Assembly (NCBI GenBank): GCA_002286715.1
Contig: NSJX01000001.1
Location: 1,729,805 to 1,793,804 of the forward strand
Origin: Dentipellis sp. KUC8613
Taxonomy: Eukaryota; Basidiomycota; Agaricomycetes; Russulales; Hericiaceae
Direction of reading: 5' to 3'
DNA length: 64,000 nucleotides
Within the stretch, counting starts at the first letter, position 1. Each line of letters starts with the position of its first letter. This document shows positions 26,901 through 38,628 of the stretch, in pieces. The notes below the pieces were generated by a model. The model had not been told where the DNA came from, did no database searches, and saw nothing but the letters and a program-made list of their open reading frames with translations. Position numbers and translations under genes: made by a program.

Positions 26901-27480
26901 GCTGTCCGTTCTACGCGGCCTTGCGTCTCAATGCTGAACTACTCGGAAGCTACATGCGGTCATACCTTCAGTATGATTGACCATGTCTCTCTGGACCTGG
27001 CTGTTCTAGAGGAGATCTCGATGCACGACACGTCGGCAGCAGAAGCCAACGCTTTGGGCGGGGAGCCTGAGGTCAGATGAACACACAGTATATACGGAGC
27101 ACTCACCTTCGCCTCGGAAGCCGAACGTCGACACCGAGCCAAGGGATGCTGGGCTATACGCCTTAGAGGAATCTACAATTGTATGCATCATGCGACTCAT
27201 GCTCATGGTCTTCGCGCCGCATATACGCACTGTATCTTCCAGCTTCCGGGCCTTGTGCCAGCAAAGCTATGCCGTCCTTGCTCATGCCCGCGCCGTCATC
27301 TTTGACCCAGCACTCCCAGACATCGCAGTCCACGCCGACGTCAATCTGCGAGGCGCCCGCATCGAGAGAATTCTGCACGAGCTCAGAGATGACTTGCGGG
27401 AGAGACGTCAGGATCGTGGTCGAGCGCAGCTTGGTGCGAACGGGCTCAGGCAGCTCATGAATAGAGGCGCTGCGGGACAT
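23985..27480 (-). CDS. MLH3: DNA mismatch repair protein MLH3 (MutL homolog)
   Basis: Partners MLH1 in mismatch repair and in resolving meiotic crossovers. Seventeen exons: 27231-27480, 27107-27172, 26966-27051, 26821-26901, 26590-26760, 26490-26543, 26354-26431, 26284-26299, 26142-26224, 26051-26090, 25885-26003, 25575-25832, 25239-25523, 24561-25175, 24316-24523, 24143-24242, 23985-24081; 868 residues. GHKL ATPase motifs at the N-terminus: ELVQNSLDAGA, DDGAGM and STFGFRGEAL. Then the transducer segment with SVNHHPLS. The C-terminal endonuclease motif is DQHAASERVRVE, matching DQHAx2Ex4E, and the end has GAIMFNDAL and PFQCAHGRPSLVPL. The intact motif predicts an active nuclease. Exon 8 is only 16 bases. 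The start is the Met of MSRSASIHELPE; a Met 16 codons upstream is less likely. Confidence 0.92.
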
Positions 27481-27735
27481 CGTGAGCGGCGAGACCCTGC
27501 TGAGCTGGCATGTGGTGGGGAAGAGCAAGAGGTGTCGGTCTACAGAAACTCGTTGGACATGCTAGTCGACGTCAAGCGACAAAACTGCTGGTGACCCGAA
27601 TAGGCAACTGAGCGACGCAAGCCACAAGCGCGGTGACTTCATCGCGTCGACGTCAGACCGGGAGGCCACTCAGGCTCAGACCTCTCCGTCGTCCTCCTGC
27701 TCCTCATAATTACACTTTAGTGAACTGTTTCACCT
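27481..27735. promoter_or_regulatory. Head-to-head promoter region of MLH3 and NUP42
   Basis: 255 bases between two divergent start codons must hold both promoters and both 5' leaders. No TATA box is obvious. Confidence 0.6.
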
Positions 27736-29766
27736 ATGGTACGTTTTTGTGAGTAGCGAGGTATTTCAGTGTTGATGATACTGCTCAGGCCATATGCCAA
27801 TTCTTTCTGCGCGGGGACTGTAGGTTCGGTGACAGGTGCCGGAATGAGCATCCCCAGCAGCCTCAAAATACCAGAGCGGCTTCCTTCGGCAGTGCGTATT
27901 ATGTGGCCTACACGTCACCGCCCGTGCTCACCTGCTGTTTGCTCTAGATTCCACCTGGAGTGCGTCCAACGCCCAGAAGACCCCGTTCAGGTGCGCTCCT
28001 TATTGTGTTGCGCTTCGGCGCATGTGGTTCTGACGTGCAGGTCAACTTTAGCCTTGAGACCGTTACCAAGGATTTCGATCAGAAGCTCGACAAGCCCCTC
28101 TGGCCATTGTCTTCGTACGGGCCTGCAAAGCACGAGCCCAACCTTCTGTCATCTCTGGACGAATCATTCGAGGAACTGCACCTGAGAGCTGTGACGGCGA
28201 TCAAAAACAATACAATAAACGACTACGTGCGCCTCATTGTCACGCCACTGTTACCAATCAATTGTTCTGACACGTTGCCTCCAGCTTAAATACGAGGCAG
28301 AAAAGACGGCCGCTGCAGAACAAGTATACAGCAACGTCCGTGCGAACATCAAAGACGCCTTCGAAACTGCTCAACGGCAATCCAACATGAACAACAGTCA
28401 ATCAGCGTCTACCACTTCTGCGTTTGGCACCGCATCTAAAGGGCCGTCTGCCTTTGGGGGAGGCGGGAGTGCGTTCGGGAGCGGGGGCGGGTCCACGTTC
28501 GGGAAACCCTCTGCTTTCGGCGGACTCGCCAACAACACCTCGTCCTCCTCGGCCTTTGGGTCGACGAACAGTGCTAGTCCCGCGTTTGGAAAACCCGCTT
28601 TTGGTCAGACAGGGTTCGGGGCATCGCAGCCTAAATCTGTCTTTGGCCAACCCTCGACTAGCACAACCTCTGCTTTTGGTCAGCCCGCCGCTGGTACGTC
28701 GGCCTTCAGCAGCTCTGCGCCAGCATCGGGCACTTCTGCTTTTGGTCAACCCGCACAGACGACTTCTGCATTTGGCCAGCCAGCAACGTCGACAACTTCT
28801 GCGTTCGGCCAACCTGCATCAACCACTTCTGCATTCGGACAACCTGCTCCGACCAACTCTGCGTTTGGACTCCCCGCAAAGCCAGCATCTGGTTTTGGCT
28901 CGCAGCCCTCTCAGCCTGCATCGGTCTTCGGTCAGCCATCGCAGACCGGCGGCTCAGCATTCGGGCAAACGGGCTTCGGGAAACCCACAACACCCAGTGC
29001 GTTCGGTGCCTCTGCTCCAACACCAAGTGCCTTTGGGAGCGCCTCTTCTGGCAGCACCGGAGGCGGGAACGCATTCGCCGCCTTCGCAGGCAACAAAGCC
29101 ACGGCATTCGGCTCTGGCGCACCCAGCTCAAGCACCCCCGCATTCGGCCAATCTGCCTTTTCCGGAGGCACAAGCACCAGCCAGCCCACCTCCGCCTTCG
29201 GCAGCGCCGGAACGCAGGGCAGCCAGCCCAGCCCATTCGGCAGTGGTGGTGCGTTCGGACAGCCGCAGCAGTCGTCCGTGTTCGGCGCCGCAGCTCCTGC
29301 GGCTTCTGGATCTGTTTTCGGCGCGCCTGCACCTGCGTCTGCATCCGCGCCTGCAGCTCCAACCTCGGCATTTAGTGCTCCTGCGCAGAGCGGCACCTCT
29401 GCCTTCGGCCAGGCCGCGGCCTCGCCCTTCAGCGCCCCCGGCGCCCCCACCCAATCCGCCTTCACCTCCCAGCCTTCCGCCTTTGGTGCACAACCGGCCT
29501 TCGGCGCGCAGGCTCCGTCCGCATTCGGGTCACAGCCCGCAGCCGCACCTGCACCCGCCGCGCCTAGCTCGAAACAGACCGGAAAACCCGACTTTGAGGC
29601 GGCGCGGGCGACGATCAAGGCGAAGCCGGGGCTGGACAAGTACGACGCGCTCCTCCCGCCGAACTATGCGCAGCTGCTGCCGAAGGCGGTCCGGGAGGCG
29701 TTTGAGGCGCCCAAGTTTGAGTGGGGGAATATCCCGGAGTGGGTGCCGCCTGTCGAGATGCGATGA
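27736..29766 (+). CDS. NUP42: FG nucleoporin with CCCH zinc finger (NUP42/hCG1 type)
   Basis: Cytoplasmic-face nucleoporin that binds Gle1 and mRNA-export factors in the family. Exons: 27736-27738 (only the start codon), 27789-27891, 27948-27990, 28052-28226, 28285-29766; 601 residues. Residues 4-25 form a CCCH finger, [20 protein letters not shown] conserved segment follows ([23 protein letters not shown]), then a helical region, then about 380 residues of FG repeats mostly of the form SAFGQPA. The conserved end is [17 protein letters not shown], the family C-terminus. The start codon alone in exon 1 is supported by a good donor (ATG|GTACGT) and by MAICQFF matching the family's M-x-I-C-Q start. 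The gene is head to head with MLH3. Confidence 0.9.
28414..29540 (+). repeat. FG-repeat region of the nucleoporin
   Basis: Dozens of degenerate units around the core FG in contexts such as [12 protein letters not shown] and PAFG, with Ser/Ala/Thr/Gln spacers. Such repeats form the permeability barrier and bind transport receptors. The repeat period makes long open frames in other frames and on the other strand, and none of these is a gene. Confidence 0.95.
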
Positions 29767-30254
29767 GAGTGCTAGCTTCTCCATGTCATGTTCAGATGCG
29801 GTTTGGATTCAGGAGCTCTGGGGGGTTGGTTCTTAGTTTTGTATGTAGGATATGGATTGGCATCCGCGACGAGTTACGGGTAGATGGATATGATATGTAT
29901 CGATACTATGATGTTTGCATGAAACAAGAAACAAATTCGTCGGAGGGAGAGAGTGACGCGTACCACGTGATGCTGCGCCACAAGCGCGTGGCGGCGAATG
30001 CAGGCGGCGCGTCGCGTCGCGTGAACGGCTTGATCTCAGCGAGTTGCCGTCGGTTAGCGTCGCGGGCGGGCGGCGAGCCTCTCGGACAGTACTAAGCGCG
30101 CTCATATAAAGAGCTCAATATGAAGGGGTCTCAGCGCCGTGATTTCCTCCTGGTGCTGCGGACAGGCATATATAGCTCATCGACTATTCACCTGAAGCTA
30201 GTGCATTGGTACTACTTAGTCTGCGTTACACCCCTCTCGAGCTCTAGTCCAACC
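29767..30254. other. Intergenic region downstream of NUP42
   Basis: 488 bases. A TATA-like catataaagag lies near 30105, about 150 bases before the next start codon, and would fit its promoter. GC-rich direct words (cggcg, gcgtcgcg) occur at 29990-30070. No gene is supported. Confidence 0.4.
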
Positions 30255-30953
30255 ATGCCCGACTCACGTCGTAACTGTAAGTCCCCCCACGGCGTGCTCT
30301 TTCGTCCCTCAAGCGTCTTATATGTATACACTTGATGGCAGCACAGACTCGCACGTCCCTTACACCTTTCCAGACCAATAAGCACGAGAACGTCCCCATT
30401 AGCGAGCCCGTTCACACCCACAGCCATGTCACTGCGTGTGCGGACGTCGAGGATGGCGAGGTAATGCAGCCACACCCAGACGTGACCATGACCATCGACG
30501 ACGACGAGCGCGAAGAAGGGGAGCTATCGGATGACTGTGCTCTAGTCGACTCGGCGACGTAGGTCTCGATTACCTCTTACATATTTCCGAAGCCTTACTC
30601 GCATAAGAGTCCCACATCTGTCAGCCGTGATCATCCCTGCAGCCTCCTCACTACCACAACCATCATTCATCCAACAGACCCAGACTCGACCAGGCGAGCA
30701 GGATGACTCTGAGCCGCAGCGGAAGCGTAAGGCGCGGCGCGGGAAGGGTGCTGAGATGGCGCGCAGGTCGAAACACCGAGAGGCCAGGCGAATTCGGCGC
30801 AGAGCCCAGGCTGTTGAGAAGGCCGCTCAAAGGGCTGCCACCGCTGGCGAAGAGGCTGTCAGGGAGAGTGAGGTTGAGCTCGAAGCCACCCTGTCGATGG
30901 CTTCGGTGCCCGCCAGAGCAACAGATGATATGAATACCCCAAGTGTAGACTGA
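30255..30953 (+). CDS. Hypothetical small protein with acidic middle and basic coiled C-terminus
   Basis: I do not recognise this gene. Exon 1 is 30255-30276 (MPDSRRN), joined at 30342 to an exon rich in Thr/His/Asp with the acidic segment DDDEREEGELSDD. The last exon runs to 30953 and encodes a strongly basic stretch (KRKARRGKGAEMARRSKHREARRIRRR) followed by an Ala/Glu-rich helix. The second intron is uncertain: the best donor by consensus (30559) gives the wrong phase, while a weaker donor at 30537 with the acceptor before 30625 keeps the basic frame. Composition suggests a nuclear, nucleic-acid-binding protein, but that is inference. Its stop lies only 55 bases from the stop of the convergent purine permease. 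Confidence 0.45.
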
Positions 30954-31008
30954 GAGGTAGATGTTATCCAAATTACAAACGCCGCTCTATGAGGACGTGT
31001 TACAAATG

Positions 31009-33322
31009 TCATAGATGGTGTTCTCTCTTCTGGTCCTCGACGTCAATGACCTCCACGTCCTCGTCCTCCTCTGATGGATCCTCATACGGCAGAATAAGGT
31101 TCAGGATGACCGCAACGATGCCAGACACCAAGACTGTTAAGACCGCGCCGTTCCGTCAGCAGGCGACAAATGTCAAAATTCAGCGACTTACATGGTGTGC
31201 TGAGTACAATCGTAATCGAGTCCAGCAGGCCCTGCGTCCCGCTATTCACATGCACAGCATCGAACAGATGCGTGAAGATCGTCGGCTGCAGCAAGTCGCC
31301 AATGCCGAATGAGACCGCTGCAGCGAGCACGAAGCGGTCGCGGCGGGTAAAATGCGCGTAGCCGACGACGCGGATGCCGGAGACGACAACGGACGCGAAG
31401 AGGAAGGTCGTTACGCCGCCGAGGACCGGATTTGGGACTAGGTGGATATCAGGTAAACGGCTAATCTAGAGCTGGGGGCGAACGAGTACGCACTGGCAAG
31501 GAATACACCGGAAATTTTGCCGAGAACTCCGAAGAGGATGAGGAATACACAGCACCAGCGACCGGCGTTGCGATTTGCACAGCGAGTAATGGCAATGACA
31601 CCGTTATTCTGCCGTCGAAATTAGTATCAGCAGAACGGTCTGCATGACATGAGACGTACCTGCGCGAAAATGGACAGAGGCGTCACGGTAAAGAGTGCAG
31701 ACAAGAAGCCTCCGATTCCATCGCTCTGTTCATGATTGTTAGTGTACGAGACGTTAACAAGGCTGATCTTGTACGCACCAGTACACCGCCCTGTATTCTT
31801 GATTCGAATTCTTCGCCTTCGACTGCAACTTTCGATACCTCAGCGGAAGCCGTGATGTCCCCCATGGCCTCCATTGCCAAAGAGACTAGAAAGAAAATAA
31901 GATACAAAACTCTTGGGGAACGGTCAGATAGGCTTACTGTATACCGCAAGCATTGGTAACACTGCAGGGCCGTAAACGCTGATCTTGAATGTATGTACCC
32001 TGTCATTTTTCGGGCCCATTATTATGTGCATTATCGAAGTGATATGAAAGACCTCACCATAAGAATGTTATGGCTGGTGCAGACTTGATGCTGCTGCCGT
32101 CGATGTAGCCTGCTGGTCCAGCTACAATACATCCCACCGCTAACCCAATGATGATCGAGATATTCTTGAGGAATGGCGAGCCGAACAACTCAGTGAGCAG
32201 AATCGAGACAAATGACAGGAACCCAAGACCAATGAACTCGGGGGAGCCCCACCTACGACGACGTCAAATTTCATCCAGTAATCATAACGGGCAACTCACG
32301 GTAGCGGTCTCGGTGCCGCAATGTCTGGGCAAAGAGCAAAAAACCCGGACGCTGGTCTGCTCATGCAGTTATTTGAACCTCCTCCCCAGTCTGGGATACC
32401 AGAGCTGCCAATGAGGGACGCGCCGATCATGAGGATGACCGTGCCGGTGACTATAGGTGGGAAAATGCGTTGAAGGACACGGGGTGGGACGAAGGACATG
32501 AAGATTTCCAGGAAGGATGCGACAATAGACGTCCCTGAATCGCAATAATGAATGAGTTTCATATGTGAGATATATATGGGAGGAAGGATGCCATACCTAG
32601 CACTTTTCCATATGCGTCAGGACATGGCGCTCTCGTCGACGTGCCGTCTGCTGCTGTGATCATCTGACATGTTCCGTCCTTGTACATGGAGTCGAAGATC
32701 TGAGGGCGCTCAAGTCAATATTTCCAACACTTTTGAGACGAGCGAAATAGCTTACAGCGTTGGCCGTACTCAGCGTCGCAAAGCTAGTCCCAACCACCGA
32801 GATTAGCCCGGTCCCAAGGTAGTACCCTCCAAACAGCTTCAAACGTGACATCTGCACAAGACTCAAGATTCCTGATCACACGAGTCAGCTCAATGCATGA
32901 GTCGAAATACAGACAGACTCACCGCATCCAATGAGTGACGCCGAAATCATGTACGCGGACGTCTCGCTATCCAAATTCAACGCGCTCGCAAAGATGATCG
33001 GTGGGGTAATGAGCCCTGCCAGCATAGCCAACGCATGCTGCAGTCCACTGGTCATCGCCAAAAATAGCGGCAATTCCGCATCCAACGCGTAGAAGGGCGG
33101 CAGCCTACGCGAAGCCTTGCGCCCACGTAGTGCAAAAGGAAGAGTCGGCGTGCAGAGCCATGCGTAGTCGTAGTCGCCGAACCAGCCATGTCGAGTAGTG
33201 ACCTTCGTCCGTATACGAGACACTCTAGCACGCAGCCCACGCGCAGGTACCTCGCGTGAGAGCAAAGAAGGCTCCGGGTGTGGCTGGGGCTGCTCCTTGG
33301 TGGTGATTGACGCGTCCGACAT
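31009..33322 (-). CDS. Purine (uric acid-xanthine) permease, NCS2 family
   Basis: Plasma-membrane nucleobase-cation symporter of the UapA/UapC type. Eleven exons: 32923-33322, 32756-32871, 32597-32699, 32300-32534, 32058-32252, 31938-31999, 31779-31885, 31660-31725, 31494-31608, 31192-31437, 31009-31133; 589 residues. About twelve or more hydrophobic segments. Family marks: GLQHALAMLAG in TM1, the region SMEAMGD or here SLAMEAMGDITA in TM8, and the signature QNNGVIAITR after the short loop. The N-terminal tail is Ser/Pro-rich and cytosolic, and the C-terminal tail is acidic (EDPSEEDEDVEVIDVED), a common place for endocytosis signals. It fits functionally with the nucleoside hydrolase 9 kb away, though they are not clustered. 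Confidence 0.92.
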
Positions 33323-34468
33323 GGCTCAAGCCAGGAAGGAAGAGAAGGGGGCGCGGAACAGCGGACGGCCTGGCGGTAGAAGTAGGCATGGCGCTTGGAG
33401 ATAAGAGACTGGGCCAGCGTCGACGCGCACTGGCACAGGAACGCCTTGGTGAAAATATTGACGGCCTCGACGAAGATAAGCCTTATCGCGCTCGATCACA
33501 TGATTTTCCTCCCTTTGGGCATATTCAGCGAGCAGCTGTGATAGCCGCAGGACTTTGCACTTGTTCTTTTCGCATAGTGCAGCAGTCTTGAGCGGCGTGG
33601 AGTCGGGACTTGCGGTAGAGCCCACTATTCAATGCTTGGGGCCCAGGGCCATTGACAAGCAAAAGTGCGTGTAGTTGCGGGCCACGACGCAGGTCTTCTG
33701 CTTGCTCAAGCTCAAGCCCGGCGCCCAGGTTCCGCGACTAGAATCCAGCCCTCCTTTTACGTTGCTGCACTGCTATTAGCCCGGCCGAAGATGGAGACAC
33801 GAATTCAGAATCAGTGACTCTCAGCCTTTCATCGATGTCATACGCACCCCAGATTGTTCCTGGCGAATCCTTCGAACCCGACAAAGCCCTTCTACGTTTC
33901 GAAGACCCTCGTCATCAACACCATCCCGAATGTTCATGGACAGGTGGCCTGCCGTGAGGGAAAGGGCTATAGAAACACGTTACTGTGACTTGATGGCGAT
34001 ATTAGCTTCCAAAGGCCTTCACGAACTTCCAGGCGCACCTGTGGATGAAACCTGTACTCGTACGTCTCATATCCATATTCTCCTTGGTATCTTTCATCCG
34101 TGAAGGGCGCAAAGATTGAGTACCTGTGGCTTGCGGACGGATAGCGGAAAGGTCACTCAAGCTTCAGATAAGCTGGAGACCGGCTTCAAATAGCACCAGC
34201 AAGTAGGCTCTAACTGCGGCCAATTCCGGGTCCAGCAGCCCCTCCTCGATCCCTCGAGCCTCTGGCCACTCGAACTCGGCAGCTTCCACTCGGACAGTCC
34301 TCACAAAAGTCTCTTCTCGCAACCTCGTAACGGAAATAGATATCCTCTATGACAGGCTTCTATTCAACATGTCTCTGTATCCTACAAGCACGAATATAAC
34401 GGTTATCGTGGCTGAGAAGGAAACTGGCCTAGTACGTTATTCTAATGACTGTCCATCTGACCCCTCTG
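33323..34468. other. 1.1 kb region without a supported gene
   Basis: The longest gene-poor stretch. It holds the permease promoter and the 3' end of the BAHD gene. Around 33836-33960 two short open frames overlap with plausible composition, but neither has an extended frame, a splice-consistent continuation or a recognisable motif. It may contain a decayed gene or simply regulatory DNA. Confidence 0.4.
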
Positions 34469-35893
34469 TTAGAGAACCCATCTCGACACAAACTTGCCAT
34501 ACTTCAGCAGCTCTTCATCGCCTTTCATCAGTTCCGCTGCCCCTTCCTCTAACGCAAGGACATTCAGAACGCCCCCATTCGCCCTCATGACGACTATCCC
34601 CCTGGTCGGAAGCTTGATGCAACCGATGGCAAAGCCCAGCGGCGCACCCCACCCGAAATCATTGGCAGGCCCCGCCAACGCGAACCTCGCCCAATTGGTC
34701 AACATCGTGTCAAACTGATTCACTATCTCCCCTGCATTCAGGTTCGGCTTGGACTCGACGAACTCGACCCTCGCCTTGATCACCTCCGGCTTCGTCTGCT
34801 GCTGCAGCTCCTTGCGGATCGTCCCTGCGATGTACGACAGCGCTTCCGGGCTCTTCTGCAGGAGCGTGTCCACGGGCAGACCCATGGTGGCGGGCACGAT
34901 AAAGTTGCCGAGATACTGCCCGTTGGCCATGGCTTTCCCTGGGGAGCGGTCGCGACCGTCCATCGACAAGGCGAACATATCCATCTTCTCCTTTCCCGCG
35001 TCCGCCCCTCGCCTGCATCTGACGCTTGCGCGCCACAGCAGCGCCGTGAGTGCATCGCCGGACGAGATCCACGACACCCCGTTCGTCTCGGCTCCAGTCC
35101 CATTTGTGCGCGGCGTGCAGTCTTCCTTGAGCGTCTGCAGACTGCTGTCGCTGATGAAGTAGCGGAGCTGCGTGGCGGGAGCAGGGGGGCCAGGCGGAGG
35201 GGCGGGGGGAAAGTGCGATGACGCGTCGCTTGGAGGGGCGACGAGGGGCGCCGCGTCGACCTCGGTGAAGTACCGCAGAGGCGCGTGCGCCCAGTCGTGC
35301 GGGACGGAAGATGGCGCAACGACCTCGCCGCGTGCAACCTTGGCCCAGGTCGCTATGAAGTCCACGCATCCTTGCAGGTCGGTGAGCCAATGGTCCATGG
35401 CGACGCAGAGCGCGACGGTGCCGCACGAAAACTGGAAAGACACGTCGAGTTAGTCGCGGTCGAGACGATGTAGGCTGTGGTTCGCGTGTCGTGCATTACT
35501 CACCTTGGTGACTTTGACCGCGAAAACGGGTGCGTCGAGTGTCAGCTCGACTTGTGGCCCGAGCGACTCTGAGTCTCCTTCCGGTACGTCGCTATACGGA
35601 TATGGCACGTCTTGCTGAGTGAAGTCTACGCCGCGCCCGTCGCTGAGGACTGTCAGTTTTCCGTCGGTGCCAGGACGCAAAGAGCCGGCAACGGGGGGAT
35701 AGAAATCAAGTGCATCGGCAAGGGAAGCTTTGAGGTGCTCGACAGGGTCCGATACTGCCTCGCTATGCGCGAAGAAAAAGTGAAGCCGGATGAAGAGATG
35801 CGGGAGCAGCACGTCCAGTCCGTGGAGGGCGATTGGTGCTGGCGTAGGTTTGGCCAGCTTCCCTGAGGGCTTGACACGCACTATTGTAGACAT
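34469..35893 (-). CDS. BAHD-type acyltransferase (transferase family PF02458)
   Basis: Transfers acyl groups from acyl-CoA to an alcohol or amine. Two exons, 35504-35893 and 34469-35431, encode 450 residues, the usual length for the family. The catalytic HxxxD motif reads MDHWLTD near residue 145, just after the intron, and the structural DFGWG motif is present as NDFGWGAP near the C-terminus. The protein opens with STIVRVKPSGKLAKPTPAPIALHGLD, similar to other fungal members. A Pro-rich loop (FPPAPPPGPPAPAT) lies between the two halves. No signal peptide, so cytosolic. Substrate cannot be inferred, and no biosynthetic partner is adjacent. Confidence 0.9.
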
Positions 35894-36599
35894 CGCTGCA
35901 GGTGGGCTTTGGCTTGTCGCTGTAAGACTTGGGAGGGATGGTTGTAGGTGATGCGGCTCCCAATCTTCTTACTGGCTCTTTATATGCGCGCCCCAGTCGA
36001 GACCTCGCCGGCGAAGAGACACCCAACGCCGACTCGACGCTCATCTGGCGAACAAAGTACTTCGTGGTCAAACGCAGGTACCAATGATTTGATGCTGAGT
36101 ACGTGGATAGACACCAGGTATACTAACAGCTTACACAGCCGCGCATGGCACAGTCAATGCAACCTGTCATTCGGATTTGACGGTGCCACACTCCAGTCAC
36201 CGTTTACCCATGCCGCGCCGAAGATGCAACATGCAATGCAGCGATCTTCCCTCAGCGCTGAGAAAAAAGATGCCGCTACCAACCCGCGCCCTGACTTCTA
36301 GGCGCTCATCGACCTCGAGAAGCATCGCGCTTTGAGTGCCCGCAGCGCAGATATTCACATCTCACAGACATTACCGACGCTCATTTCGGGGCCAGGACGC
36401 CTCCTGCAAAATGTTGCTTACGCCGACCAGGAGCCCTCGCTGCCGAGGATGTAGGATGATGTTCGAGGATGATGCAACTCCTCCGAACGTGAATAAGTCG
36501 GGCGCAGCAGCCTTCGTGGCCACGGCAGTGTAACCCAAAAAAACCCCGATATAATATACACAACACTATTTATACACGGCGCACACGACGTGCGCAGAA
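35894..36599. other. Intergenic region between the BAHD gene and RPD3
   Basis: 706 bases containing the BAHD promoter and the RPD3 3' end, both on the minus strand. Short open frames on both strands show no continuity or motif. A run aaaaaaaccccg at about 36537-36548 is near the RPD3 polyadenylation zone. Confidence 0.4.
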
Positions 36600-38628
36600 T
36601 CAGATATCATCATCCTCAAGCAGGTCATCATCGATGTCCATCGTCTCCGGCTGTCCACCTCGTTCCATGATGTCCCGCACAGTCATCCCAATGTCCCCGT
36701 TCTTCACAATCTTGCGCCCGTCGGGGTCCCACCGGAGGCCGCTGTCGAAGTAATTCCTGCGCGCCTGCCGCCCGTTGGCGATGTCGTTATCGTCGTAGTA
36801 TCCGAGATGGTTCAGATGCGGGACCTCGAGCCACTCGTTCGACATGATGCTCATGCGCTTCTTCTGCCGCGGCCGTCGTGTGCCCCCAGTCCGCCGCCGC
36901 TTACTCGACGTGGAGTCATCGGAGTCGTAGCGGTAAGAATCGACCTCGTCAGAGTCGTCCGTTGGAGGCTCAGCCACGTCTGGCTCTTGCAGTTGATAGA
37001 CAAAGCGGCTGTGCTCTGATAGAACGAGGGATCGTCAGAGCTTGGAACCAGAATAGAGCACGGCGACCCACGAGCTAGTCGATCATCCAAATCATCCCTT
37101 GATTCGAATTCATCTGCCCCCTCTAACCCCAGGTGTTCATCAACGCTTTCTCGAGGGACATCTTGTAGAGCCACAGATGGAACAGGCTGGAGTTCAGAAA
37201 GCTGCCGCAATGCCGTTTCACTGGGACGCTCTTCAGCCTATTCGCTCTATTCATAGCAGAGACCACAAACCCACCGTATCTTATCCAATGACCCATCCTT
37301 CACATTCTTATCCTCCATATTGCTCTCCGCGACCTCCAGCCGGTATCGCGGCCCAAACCACTCGAAGAATTCGTTCCACGGCAGCTTCAGGTCGATGTCC
37401 TTCTCAATACCAAGAGCGCACGCCGTCTCGTATGCCCACGTCCGCGACGCGTTCTTGACAGTGTAGCCCCCTCCACCCACAAGAATAAAAGGGATATTGA
37501 AGCCCCGCGTAAACTGCACACAGTGCGCGTGTCCCTGCATTGTGATATTGAAACAGCCTAGCTTGTCTCCCGAGAGGGAGTCCGATCCGCATTGATGAAC
37601 GATGACGGACGGCTGGAACACTTCAATGATGCGCGAAATGACCTTCATTCAAATATTAGAGTACGCAGCACGAAATATGGACGCACACTCACAGTTTCAT
37701 ATATCATCCTAAACGATTCGTCACTGAGCCCATCCTTGAGTGGTACATTCACCGCATACCCCTTCCCTTTACCACGTCCGCGATCCTCCTGTGCGCCCGT
37801 TCCGGGAAAATACTCACCAAACTTGTGGAAACTGCACGTCATGACGCGATCGGTAGTATAGAACGCCTCCTCAACGCCGTCTCCGTGATGGCAGTCGATG
37901 TCGATGTAGAGAACGCGTGGGTAGACGCGCAGCAGTTCGAGGATGCCTAGTACAATGTCGTTGATGTAGCAGAAGCCCGAGGCTTCGCGTTTCTTGGCGT
38001 GGTGCAGCCCGCCGGCCCAATTTATTGAGATGTCGGACTCGCCCGAAGTTATCTTTTTCGCAGCGGCTGCGGGGCAATTAGGACGAAGGCTGTAAAGGAA
38101 ACGAGAAACCTAACCTATTGTGCCACCTGCGGAAATGGAGCAGAATTCGAATATGCCCTCGAACGCGGGGTTGTCGTCACCAACAAGGACTGCATATCGA
38201 AACGTCAACGTAAGTCTAGCGTATGCGGAACAGCGAAGAGCAACGCACATCGGGTGCCATGATATGTCAACTCCTCGGCCGTCTCTGGTGTCACCCTGGT
38301 CAAAAAGTGCACATATTCGTCTGTATGGAAAGCTGCCATGGCTTCTGGCGTGGCCCGCCTTGCACGCTGGAGAGAAATCCCAAATTGGTACGTCAGAGAG
38401 CAAAGTTGATCACGAGGACCGTAGAACTCACCAAAACGTGCATCTTGTCCAACATGTTGTAGGCCTGCACGAGCTCATGTGTGATACGCATGCGAAGCGG
38501 TTTCATGGGATGTCCGAGTCCATACGAGTAGGACCCAACCTCGGCTAAGTGGACATCAGCGATGCATATGAGGAAAAACAGGCGAGGTACACACGGTCAT
38601 AATAGTAGGATACGCGTCTGCGGGACAT
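36600..38628 (-). CDS. RPD3: Class I histone deacetylase, RPD3 type
   Basis: Zinc-dependent lysine deacetylase of Sin3-type corepressor complexes. Eight exons: 38595-38628, 38432-38544, 38249-38366, 38115-38189, 37693-38066, 37275-37642, 37072-37220, 36600-37015; 548 residues. It starts [27 protein letters not shown] as class I enzymes do. Catalytic features: GGLHHAKK with the His pair, [17 protein letters not shown] with zinc ligands Asp and His, and VGGGGYT with the catalytic Tyr region. The C-terminal 170 residues are an acidic and basic tail (SSKRRRTGG, ending [10 protein letters not shown]) longer than in yeast Rpd3. RPD3 is favoured over HOS2 by the N-terminus and by the [14 protein letters not shown] context, but HOS2 cannot be fully excluded. 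Confidence 0.9.

Noticed and set aside
27481..27528. Upstream ATG extending MLH3 by 16 residues
   Set aside because: MutL proteins normally begin a few residues before the IxxLPxxVxxKI motif; the ATG at 27480 fits.
28424..29836. 470-codon plus-strand frame and several 100-235-codon minus-strand frames over the FG repeats
   Set aside because: They arise because the repeat unit keeps all frames open. Composition is Arg/Ser/Pro or Gly/Ala nonsense, and the FG frame has the family N- and C-termini.
34710..35426. 238-codon frame in a second frame of the BAHD gene
   Set aside because: Same strand, shifted frame, Arg/Pro/His-rich; the BAHD frame has HxxxD and DFGWG.
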